Positions 24,017-31,811 of a stretch of 64,000 nt of DNA are shown piece after piece. The notes beneath the pieces are model-generated. The model made no database searches. It was not told the DNA's origin and saw only the letters and a list, made by a program, of their open reading frames with translations. Source of the stretch: an uncultured Clostridia bacterium (GTDB lineage Bacteria > Bacillota > Clostridia > Monoglobales > Monoglobaceae); NCBI GenBank assembly GCA_947589045.1, contig CANQBQ010000011.1, forward strand, positions 1 through 64,000, in the 5' to 3' direction. The translations under genes were made by a program, and so were the position numbers. Numbering within the stretch: position 1 is the stretch's first letter; every line of letters begins with the position of its first letter.

Positions 24017-24048
24017 ATAATTATACTATAATTATGTCCCAAAGTCAA
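24017..24048 (-). promoter_or_regulatory. Promoter and operator of Phd-ParE module
   Basis: Minus strand TTGACT (24043-24048), 17-bp spacer, TATAAT (24020-24025). The -10 lies in a perfect inverted repeat, ATAATTATA (24017-24025), c, TATAATTAT (24027-24035), the likely antitoxin binding site. Confidence 0.78.
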
Positions 24049-24084
24049 GAATTTTATGTTATGGTTTTATCTATTTCAATGCGT

Positions 24085-24115
24085 CGAGGGCGCGGCACTT
24101 TGTGCCGCGCCCTCG
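24085..24115. terminator. Strong hairpin between TA module and SLH gene
   Basis: Perfect 14-bp GC-rich stem (24085-24098 with 24102-24115) and 3-nt loop. Neither side has a strong T run, so it may act as a transcript end stabiliser or a terminator of the SLH operon. Confidence 0.65.
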
Positions 24116-24140
24116 AAAAGTTCTTCGTTATAAAATCGGC

Positions 24141-25301
24141 TTAAAACGCTTCTGCGAAGCGGTGGAGTATTGCCGCAACCTCCGCGCGGGTCGCGGTTGC
24201 CTGCGGGTCAAACGCGCCGCTGTCGCGTCCGTTTATTATTCCCGCCTGCTGAGCCGCATGTACCGCGTCCTTGGACCAGCCGTTTATTGACGCCTCGTCG
24301 GTAAAGTCCGCCGCGTCCTTGGTCTTGGGCAGCTCGGTGCCCGCGAGCGCGGCAAAGTTTACTATCATTACCGCCATCTGTTCTCTAGTAACCGCGGCGT
24401 CGGGAGCGAACATATTTTCGCCCATTCCGTTTACCACGCCTGTGCCGCCCGCCCACGCAACTGCGTCGGAGTACCACATACCGTCGGGAACGTCGTCAAA
24501 TTTCATAGGATTGTCGCACGGAATATTCCACTTTTGGTCGACCTTATCGCCGAGCCTGCTCAAAACCGTGACGAACATCGCACGGGTCATATTTGAGTAC
24601 GGCTCGAACGTCGTCGCACTCATACCGTTGAACAGACCCTTTTCGGTCACATAGCGAATGTCAGTCTCCGCCCAGTGTCCGCTTACATCGGTAAAACCGC
24701 CGACCGTCGGTGTGCTTCCCGTATTGTTGCCGCCGCTGTTGCCATTGGTATTGCCGGTATTGCCTGTGTTTCCCGTGTTGCCGGTATGGAACACGTTACC
24801 GCCGTCCGAATAACCTCCGCCGCCCGAGCCGCCGCCCGTGCCGCTTGTCGAACTGTTCTTGGAGACGCTCACCTTTACGCCGTCATACGAAACCGGGCGC
24901 ATTGAGCGGTCAACCAGCGTCAAATCCGCCGTCTTTGCCACCGTTATCGCGCGGTCTGCCTTAAGCGTCGCAAGAGTTACCGTTTTGGTTCCGTCGAGCA
25001 GATCGGTGGAGTCCACATACAGCGTTACACTTCCGCTGTCCGCCTTTACCACGCCGTATGCCGAAGAACTTCTCGGCGTTATCGTGTAGGATGCGTTTTT
25101 GGGGGTTATGTTCAGCGTAATCTGCGCCGAATAAAACACCGAGCCGACATTTTTAAGTGCTATCGTTGCGTTCTTGCCCGTCTGGTCCAGCGATACCGAT
25201 ACCTCCGGGTCGCCGCTTGCCGCAAACGCGGCGGGGCATACCGCGAGCGCCATACAAAGCGCGCATATAATCGAAATTATTTTTGATGCAATTTTATTCA
25301 T
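24141..25301 (-). CDS. SLH-domain surface protein with cohesin-like N-terminal domain
   Basis: Secreted wall-bound protein, 386 residues. A signal peptide (about 1-27, ending VCPAAFA) precedes a beta-rich domain at about 30-150 (VSVSLDQTGKNATIALKNVG ... FYSAQITLNI ... SVTLYVDSTDLLDGTKTVTLATLKAD), whose order of strands resembles a short cohesin. A Gly/Asn/Thr linker with GNT repeats follows (about 155-200), then three SLH repeats (FTDVSGHWAETDIRYV; FDDVPDGMWYSDAVAWA; FTDEASINGWSKDAVHAA) that would bind pyruvylated wall polymer. The start at 25301 has GAGGTGG in front and lies 11 bp after the stop of the M60/dockerin gene, so the two form one operon. SLH identity is certain; the cohesin comparison is by eye and weak. 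Confidence 0.9.
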   Translation of the reverse strand: MNKIASKIISIICALCMALAVCPAAFAASGDPEVSVSLDQTGKNATIALKNVGSVFYSAQITLNITPKNASYTITPRSSSAYGVVKADSGSVTLYVDSTDLLDGTKTVTLATLKADRAITVAKTADLTLVDRSMRPVSYDGVKVSVSKNSSTSGTGGGSGGGGYSDGGNVFHTGNTGNTGNTGNTNGNSGGNNTGSTPTVGGFTDVSGHWAETDIRYVTEKGLFNGMSATTFEPYSNMTRAMFVTVLSRLGDKVDQKWNIPCDNPMKFDDVPDGMWYSDAVAWAGGTGVVNGMGENMFAPDAAVTREQMAVMIVNFAALAGTELPKTKDAADFTDEASINGWSKDAVHAAQQAGIINGRDSGAFDPQATATRAEVAAILHRFAEAF

Positions 25302-25312
25302 ACGTTTCCACC

Positions 25313-28300
25313 TCATTTCAATATAATCTCGGGCATAGAGTCCTCAGACGGCGAGCTTATCCAAACGGTGTCGCTCGTCAAACGTCTGCTGTCCGCACTC
25401 TCAATCGTATCGGTGCGGTAAATCTCCGCCTTTATCCACGCGGGGAGCAGACTCTCCGCGGAGCAGTCGGGAACCTCGCCCTGAAGCTCCGCCTCCGCCT
25501 GAACGTCGGGCACAAATATGAAGAAGCCGTCGCTTATATCGCTCACTTCGCCGTCCTCGGGTATCTCCGCGAACAGCAGGCTGTAACCGTCTATCGCGCG
25601 CTCGATAACGCTCTCCTCGTTCGTCTCGGGGTTCACCGACGTAAATCTTCCGTTTACCTGAATGGTGTTGTAGAGCGGGTCGCCTCGGTAAGTACCCGTA
25701 ACCACCAGCGTTCCCGCCTTTATTACTTCGTCCTCGCCTTCGCCGTATATATAATCGTCTTTGAGGTATCCGACCGCCGCATCCTCGTAAAATCCTATAT
25801 CGTCGCCCGCATAGCTGATAAACTCGACCTCTGCCGTTTCGGGTACGCCCGTCACGGTGATTTCCTCCGCGTCATAAGTCCAGATACGGGTATCATCGCT
25901 CGCCGCGCCCGGCTTATTAAAGTACGCGACATAGTAGCCCGCGTCGGGCGTCTCGTTTTTCGTGAAGTCGCCGTTCTTTGCGACCGCCGAAACGCTTTCG
26001 CTGTTCTCGGTGCGGGTTATCGTTACCGTAAACTCTCCGTCCTCGGGAGCGTTTGTGATTTTAACGCCCGAAACAGCGGTGCGCTCGTTCATTACCGCGG
26101 TCAGACCGTCAGCCGTCTTTGTAACGGTGTACTCCGAGGGGTCAACAGTGTCAACATACGAAACGCGCACCTGTCCCGCGTCTGCCTCGTCTATCATATT
26201 GCCGAGCATATCGTATGCGCTCACGGTGTACTCGAACGCCCTGTTGTTCGCCGAGCCTATCAAATCCGTATATTCGCCGCCCGCCTGAGCCGACGCGTTT
26301 TCGCCGTCGTTGTAGGGAACAAACGCTATCGTCCTGCCGTTTCGCTTTATCTCAAAGCCCAGAACAGCCGCCTTATCCGCGGTGGTTGAGAACGTGAGAT
26401 TTACCTGCTTTTCGTTGTCCGCGTCAAGCGCCGCCTCGGCGGTCGTCGTACCGCTGCCCTCTGCGCCGCCCGACAAGCGGTAACGTCTTGACTCGTCGTT
26501 GAGATACTGTATGCTTCTCTCCTCTGCGGGGTATGCTCCAAGCTCAGATTTTACCTCGTCGCTCAGAACCATTCCCCAGCTTGTGAAGAAGTCGGTCAGG
26601 TTCTTGTTTGCCACCTTGCTCGCGGTCAGCGCGACCTTTTCGTCATATGAGCCCTCCGCGCCGCCGCTCTTCCATTCCTTGAAGAAGCGGTTATAGAAGT
26701 CGAGCGGAGCGTCACCGTCGTCATACGCGAGGTGGAGCTGCCAGTACATTCCGAGCTGAACAAACACGTCGTTCGCCATTCCCGGGCGTCCTTCGGCAAC
26801 CTTTTGATAAATGTCGTCGTACTTATTTTCAAGCTCCAGACGTGACGGGAGTATGTTTTTGTCGCCGTCATAGGTCTGCATAAGAATTGCGTAAATGTTG
26901 TTGGTTATCTCGGCTTTTCCGAGCTTATCCATATTGTGTCCGACCTCGTGGGCAAGTCCCCAGCCGAACAAGCCGTTTGCCTCCGCACCGACATCCAGCA
27001 TAGATGTGGGTTTGCCGACCGCCGTGCCGCCGACAGAGCCGAAGCCTATACCGATATGCGCTCCCGCCGCGTACATAAACGCCTTGGCGAACATACGCAT
27101 ATATCTGATATTCTGTCGGGACTGCATATCGCTGTTTTCAAGAGTGTTGTCGATGCCCTGCGTGGTGTTTGCAACGTGCATAAATTCCTCCCACGCAAGC
27201 ACATTGTTATAGAGGGTTTCGGCGGCTGCCGCGTTGTCGGCGCCCGTCGGCTTTATTGCCGACAGCACCGGCGAAGCCGCAACCGACAAAAGCACGTTCG
27301 GCATAGAAATTTCGGTCGAGTTGTAAATTCCCGTCTCGGTCATTCTGTACGCCTTGGTGTGCGCCTCAAGCTCCTCAACGTAAGCGGCTATTCTCGCGCG
27401 CCTTTCGGTATCGTCTATGCTGTACCAGTCCGAAAGCTCCAGAAGCGGAATTTTCGTTACGCCGAGGCGTATATGAAGCGAAATCTCATCCGCCTTTGAG
27501 CCCGAATACCTGAGATACAAAGCTCCGCCGCGCTCGGACGACTGCGTGCCGAGCTTGGGAATATCTATAATGTTTCTGCCGTTTTGCAAAGGTATTCCGC
27601 TGCCCTGCCAAGCGTTTGCCTCGGCAAAGTACTGTGTCGGAACAAGATACACTTCTTCACCGTCGGGTATGTGGGCATATATCGTGACCTTGGTCTGCGG
27701 CTTGTTGGTTCTGACTGCATAGTCGGTGGCATAAGCGACCGCGCCGAGCGGCTGAAGGTCGCTTGCCGACTGCATATACTTCTCCCTGTCAGGGCTTGTG
27801 CTGCGAGACTCGGCTCCGAACTTAACTATTCCGAGAGCCGACGTGTCGCCGTCGAGCAGCGCCTCTGCGAGCGCAAGCTCGTCAAGCAGTGCGTTTTTAT
27901 CGACATAGTAACCCGCCGCGTCGTTTGCACGGGCGCGGAGCGCCTCTATCTTTTGAAGCGCCGCGTCTTTATCCGCCTTTGCCGACTCCGAAAGCTCGGT
28001 GTATATGTCGTTTGCAAACAGCTCGCGTACTTCGCCCTCCAAATCGTCCGCCTCATAGAATGCGACCTCCGAAAGGCTCACGCCGGTCGGCGAACCGTCC
28101 CACTGGGCTATGCTTACCGCGAGCTTCTTTACCTTGGTTCTCTCAAAGGGCAGTATCATATATCCGGTTTCGTTGGAATTTATCGGTATTGCCTGTCCGG
28201 ACACAACCTGCTTTTGGTTGCCCGCCTCGTCCCATACGGTTATGCTGTACCTGTCGAGACTCCTGCGATAGTTGCCGTCAAGCCTCGGTACATATACCAT

Positions 28301-30214
28301 ATAGTCCATCTCCTTTGCCTCTTTAAAGGTAAAGGTAAATTCATTACTCTCCCAGAATACGCGTGCCGTCCAGTGGGTCGCGTAGTCACCGTCGGCGACG
28401 TTGTGAACGTCGAAGCCGTTCGGATATTCGCTCAGCAGTACGTTGTTGGGGTCTGTCATAACAACGTCCTCTATGTTGCTGAGGTCTATCATATTCATCG
28501 TGGGTATTTCGGGAGCTTCAAGCTCGGTTTTCTTGGGCACGCCGGTGGTCAAATCCGACTTCGGTCCCTCGCCTATATCGTTGCCAGCTACGACGTACAG
28601 CTCATACTCCACGTCGTTGGTAAGTCCGCCTATCGAGGTCTTGGGCTCGTAAATTTTGTCGCCCCACTGCACAAAGTCTTTATCCGAGGCCTTTTTATAG
28701 AATACTTTATAATATGTCGCGTCCTCGGTCGCCTTCCACGACAGTCCGAGCGCACAGTCCATCGGAGTTACGACTATCATATCGGGCTTAAGCGGCGGCG
28801 AGGTCGGCTGGGGTATCGCGCTGACCGTTTCGGAGCGTCCGCCGCTCCAGTCGTCGCTTATCGGAACCACGCTAAAGTGGTACGTTTTAAGATTTTTAAG
28901 CCCTGTAACAAGCGCAGAGTTTGTGCTGACCGTGAGCTGCAGCTCCTCGGTCTCGCCCTCCATTCTGTAATATACGGTGTAGCCCGTGATGTTCGGGAAT
29001 TTATCCCACGTGAGCATAACGCTCTCGTTTCTCGGCTCAGCCTTTACGTTCTTAACGCTGAGAGACTGAAGCACGGGGTTCTCGGGTACTATATCCTTGA
29101 GGAATTTTACCTCCTGAATTACCGCAAAGGTGGGCGTGCCGTCCTCACCCTCCGCCTTTGTAACATTTATTACGACCTTCTTTACCGCAACCCGCTTGCC
29201 GAGCGGAATTACGACGCTTCTCGCCGATGAGTCAAAGACGCTCAGAAGCGATACGCCCTCGGGTACGGTTTCGTCGAACGCTATACTCTCGGTAATCTCT
29301 TTTCCGCGTTCGTCCTCATAGGTGACGTCCGCAACGCCCGCCGTTATCGCGCCCGTAACATCGGGAGCCACAATTTCTATCTGCTCCATTTCGGTCGCGC
29401 TGTTGAACTCTATCGGTATGGCAAGCTCTCCGCCCTCGCTCTTTGAGGTGACGGAAACCGGATTTTGGTTGTTCTCCGCAAATATATCGCTTATGCTTCC
29501 CTCTACATTGACATAATCGTTTATAACATCGGTCTTGACCGCCTTCTGAGCGATAAGCGCGGTGTCAAAAATCTGTGCATCGCCCGTGCCGTCTATCTGG
29601 TGGTTGACGTACGCGAGGTCTACGATGTTGACCTCGCCGTCGCCGTTTAAGTCATAAACGTCGAGATTATCCGTCTTTCCGAGCTCGTCCGACATCAAAT
29701 CTCTGTCTTTTTTATTCACCTTGCCGTCGCCGTTTACATCGCCTATCGAGAATGTGGCGCCGCCCGTGCCGACTATCACCTGACGCGAGTAGTCGTCTAT
29801 ACTGATGACGGGGGTCTTGTACGGAACGTATCCGTCGCCCTTAAACTCAAAGCTGTAATCGCCGAGCGGAAGCCCCGGAACGGTTATGTCGAGATAGCCT
29901 ATCTCCTTTTCGCCGTTCATAACTCCGCCCTCGGTATTCTTCTTTGTAACAACCGCCCTGTCGCTTATCTCTCCGCTCACACCGCCGTCAAACGGAATTT
30001 CGCCTATCGCGCTTCCGTTTTTGTCATACAGTGTAACATTGATATTCTTCTCACTCACAGTCGCAAGAAGCTGCGGATAGTCAAAACGCAGTGTCGCGTG
30101 CAGCGAACCGGTTATATCCGTGTCCTGCTCATCCGCCGCGAAAACCGCCGCGGGAACGGTTGTAAGCGTAAGAGCTGCACTCAGTATCGCTGCCAATAAC
30201 CTTTTCTTGTTCAC
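25313..30214 (-). CDS. Large secreted M60-like metalloprotease with dockerin, FN3 and F5/8-type modules
   Basis: Exported multidomain protein of about 1633 residues. GTG at 30214 is preferred (GGGAGG 7 bp upstream), giving signal peptide NKKRLLAAILSAALTLTTVP...AVFA. Next come a beta domain, then a type I dockerin at about 155-215 with two calcium loops (DVNGDGKVNKKDRDLM and DLNGDGEVNIVDLAYV), a jelly-roll region, two FN3 domains (about 375-560), an F5/8 type C-like domain (about 570-720), a helical FIVAR-like stretch, and an M60-like peptidase at about 790-1240 with the zinc motif HEVGH followed eight residues later by Glu (HEVGHNMDKLGKAE). Ig/FN3-like modules fill the C-terminus. M60-like enzymes cleave mucin-type glycoproteins. 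The dockerin implies binding to a cohesin; the next gene supplies a candidate. Confidence 0.9.
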   Translation of the reverse strand: MNKKRLLAAILSAALTLTTVPAAVFAADEQDTDITGSLHATLRFDYPQLLATVSEKNINVTLYDKNGSAIGEIPFDGGVSGEISDRAVVTKKNTEGGVMNGEKEIGYLDITVPGLPLGDYSFEFKGDGYVPYKTPVISIDDYSRQVIVGTGGATFSIGDVNGDGKVNKKDRDLMSDELGKTDNLDVYDLNGDGEVNIVDLAYVNHQIDGTGDAQIFDTALIAQKAVKTDVINDYVNVEGSISDIFAENNQNPVSVTSKSEGGELAIPIEFNSATEMEQIEIVAPDVTGAITAGVADVTYEDERGKEITESIAFDETVPEGVSLLSVFDSSARSVVIPLGKRVAVKKVVINVTKAEGEDGTPTFAVIQEVKFLKDIVPENPVLQSLSVKNVKAEPRNESVMLTWDKFPNITGYTVYYRMEGETEELQLTVSTNSALVTGLKNLKTYHFSVVPISDDWSGGRSETVSAIPQPTSPPLKPDMIVVTPMDCALGLSWKATEDATYYKVFYKKASDKDFVQWGDKIYEPKTSIGGLTNDVEYELYVVAGNDIGEGPKSDLTTGVPKKTELEAPEIPTMNMIDLSNIEDVVMTDPNNVLLSEYPNGFDVHNVADGDYATHWTARVFWESNEFTFTFKEAKEMDYMVYVPRLDGNYRRSLDRYSITVWDEAGNQKQVVSGQAIPINSNETGYMILPFERTKVKKLAVSIAQWDGSPTGVSLSEVAFYEADDLEGEVRELFANDIYTELSESAKADKDAALQKIEALRARANDAAGYYVDKNALLDELALAEALLDGDTSALGIVKFGAESRSTSPDREKYMQSASDLQPLGAVAYATDYAVRTNKPQTKVTIYAHIPDGEEVYLVPTQYFAEANAWQGSGIPLQNGRNIIDIPKLGTQSSERGGALYLRYSGSKADEISLHIRLGVTKIPLLELSDWYSIDDTERRARIAAYVEELEAHTKAYRMTETGIYNSTEISMPNVLLSVAASPVLSAIKPTGADNAAAAETLYNNVLAWEEFMHVANTTQGIDNTLENSDMQSRQNIRYMRMFAKAFMYAAGAHIGIGFGSVGGTAVGKPTSMLDVGAEANGLFGWGLAHEVGHNMDKLGKAEITNNIYAILMQTYDGDKNILPSRLELENKYDDIYQKVAEGRPGMANDVFVQLGMYWQLHLAYDDGDAPLDFYNRFFKEWKSGGAEGSYDEKVALTASKVANKNLTDFFTSWGMVLSDEVKSELGAYPAEERSIQYLNDESRRYRLSGGAEGSGTTTAEAALDADNEKQVNLTFSTTADKAAVLGFEIKRNGRTIAFVPYNDGENASAQAGGEYTDLIGSANNRAFEYTVSAYDMLGNMIDEADAGQVRVSYVDTVDPSEYTVTKTADGLTAVMNERTAVSGVKITNAPEDGEFTVTITRTENSESVSAVAKNGDFTKNETPDAGYYVAYFNKPGAASDDTRIWTYDAEEITVTGVPETAEVEFISYAGDDIGFYEDAAVGYLKDDYIYGEGEDEVIKAGTLVVTGTYRGDPLYNTIQVNGRFTSVNPETNEESVIERAIDGYSLLFAEIPEDGEVSDISDGFFIFVPDVQAEAELQGEVPDCSAESLLPAWIKAEIYRTDTIESADSRRLTSDTVWISSPSEDSMPEIILK

Positions 30215-30272
30215 AATCATTCCTCCCTGTTTTTTAATAGCCGTTAATTTCGGCAATAATATGCTTATTATT

Positions 30273-30300
30273 ATTTTACTTATTTTGGGTATATTGTCAA
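30273..30300 (-). promoter_or_regulatory. Promoter of the M60-SLH operon
   Basis: Minus strand TTGACA (30295-30300), 16-bp spacer, TAAAAT (30273-30278). Confidence 0.75.
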
Positions 30301-30332
30301 CGTACGCAACAGATATGTTACACGTTCGCAAC
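30300..30332 (-). promoter_or_regulatory. Paired 11-bp direct repeats upstream of the -35
   Basis: Minus strand GTTGCGAACGT (30322-30332) and GTTGCGTACGT (30300-30310), 22 bp apart start to start and touching the -35 box. Two same-face direct repeats at this place are typical of an activator dimer; the regulator is unknown. Confidence 0.65.
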
Positions 30333-30357
30333 ACAAATTTAATATTTCAAAAAATGT

Positions 30358-31572
30358 TTATCCGCCGTATTCGGCGGTGAGCATTTCACGGAGGGCGGGA
30401 GAGTCAATAAGAGAGTGATATGTGAACATTATTTCGCCGTCTATGCGCGGCTCGGCGCGGTTTCTCTCTATCTGCGCCTTTATCTCCTCCACTCCGCGCT
30501 CGCCGTACCACGCGCTGCTCTCGTCGCTCTCCTGCGCCGCCTTATACGCCGCCATTCCTATGTAAAGCTCCGCGTCCGTGCCGTCCGTCACCTCGCTCCA
30601 CCAGTCGCACAGCGTCGCGTAGTCCGCAAGCTCAAAGCCTATGTTCCAATATATCTGAGGCGCGATATAGTCCACTATTCCCTTTTTCACCCAGCCGCGC
30701 GAGTCGGCGGACGCGGCGTAGTAGCTTTCGTTGCCGCCCTTCGTGTCGCTTCCGAGCGGATTTGACGAGCGGTTCGCCCACACTCCCGCCGGACTTATGC
30801 CGAATTTGGCATTTGGCTTTTTAGACTTTACGGTATCATAGATTGCGCTCACGAGCGCGTCCACGTTTTCTCTGCGCCAGTCCTCGATATTTTTGCCGCC
30901 GCCGTATTTTGCGAACGCCTCGCTGTCGTCAAACTCGCCGCTCGGATAGAAGTAATCGTCCATATGTATACCGTCCACGTCGTACCGCTCCAAAATTTCC
31001 GAAACGCCGCTCACCACAAGGTCGCGAACCTCGGGAAGCCCCGGGTTTAAGTACAGCTTGCCGCCGCACTCGACCGAAAAGCCGTCCGAGAGCGCGGGAT
31101 TGTTTTCCGCGAGGGCTGCGCTCTCCGCTTCGTCCGACGATACGCGGAAAGGATTTATCCACGCGTGAAGCGCAATTTTTTTCTCGTGCGCCCGCTCGAT
31201 AATGTATTCGAGCGGGTCGAAGCCGTCCGGCGGCTCCGCGCCCTGCCTGCCCGTCAGATATTTTGACCACGGAAAAATGTCCGACTTGTACATCGCGTCG
31301 CAGGCGGGGCGAACCTGAAAGAAAATCGCGTTAAAGCCCATATCCGCGGCGTTTTGCACAATGGCGTCAAGCTCGCTTTTGAGCTGAGCCTCGGATAGCC
31401 CTTCGGCGGACGGAAAGTCTATGCCGAACACCGTCGAGACCCAAACCCCGCGCATTTCGTCGCTCTCGCCCGACACCTCTCCGCCTTGGCGCGGGCAGCG
31501 CGAATTTACCGCAAACGTCAGCGCGGCCATAACAATAATCGAAAGTATTTTGAAGTATAAAAATTTTTTCAT
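30358..31572 (-). CDS. GHL10-family (DUF187) secreted glycosidase-like protein
   Basis: Exported TIM-barrel protein of the YngK/GHL10 type, 404 residues. A hydrophobic leader (FKILSIIVMAALTFAV) is followed by a Cys-containing stretch without a clear lipobox. Family motifs: MRGVWVSTVFGIDFPS, FNAIFFQVRPACDAMYKS, ALHAWINPFRVS, VDGIHMDDYFYPSGEFDD (putative catalytic Asp) and DYIAPQIYWNIG. The start at 31572 has GAGGGGG 6 bp away. Relatives are predicted to act on wall or exopolysaccharide glycans. It lies just upstream of the M60-SLH operon on the same strand, but that operon has its own promoter. Confidence 0.88.
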   Translation of the reverse strand: MKKFLYFKILSIIVMAALTFAVNSRCPRQGGEVSGESDEMRGVWVSTVFGIDFPSAEGLSEAQLKSELDAIVQNAADMGFNAIFFQVRPACDAMYKSDIFPWSKYLTGRQGAEPPDGFDPLEYIIERAHEKKIALHAWINPFRVSSDEAESAALAENNPALSDGFSVECGGKLYLNPGLPEVRDLVVSGVSEILERYDVDGIHMDDYFYPSGEFDDSEAFAKYGGGKNIEDWRRENVDALVSAIYDTVKSKKPNAKFGISPAGVWANRSSNPLGSDTKGGNESYYAASADSRGWVKKGIVDYIAPQIYWNIGFELADYATLCDWWSEVTDGTDAELYIGMAAYKAAQESDESSAWYGERGVEEIKAQIERNRAEPRIDGEIMFTYHSLIDSPALREMLTAEYGG

Positions 31573-31647
31573 AGCCATCCCCCTCGGCACTGCTTGTTTC
31601 CCGTTTTTAATGTTATGCGCCCGATAAAACAATAATTCCGCAAAACA

Positions 31648-31682
31648 AAAAATCAGCCCGCCGAACCGACAGACTGATTTTT
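31648..31682 (-). terminator. Probable terminator after hydrogenase transcript
   Basis: Minus strand AAAAATCAG ... CTGATTTTT then TTTG; 9-bp closing stem with an imperfect inner part. A further perfect hairpin (TCGGTAAAAATC, atcg, GATTTTTACCGA) lies at 31703-31730. Confidence 0.6.
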
Positions 31683-31743
31683 AATTTTTATTCCGATTTA
31701 GTTCGGTAAAAATCATCGGATTTTTACCGACAGCACGGGGTTT

Positions 31744-31803
31744 TTCAAGGGGTGTCCCCTTGAATAGTTCTTTTGGTTCTTTTCTTGCTATCAAGAAAAG
31801 AAC
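31744..31803. repeat. Second copy of paired-hairpin dispersed repeat
   Basis: TTCAAGGGG-tgt-CCCCTTGAA (31744-31764), spacer, then GTTCTTTTCTTG-ctat-CAAGAAAAGAAC (31776-31803) followed by ATAAAAA. The order and second hairpin match 10538-10592. It follows the hydrogenase gene. Confidence 0.7.
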
Positions 31804-31811
31804 ATAAAAAC

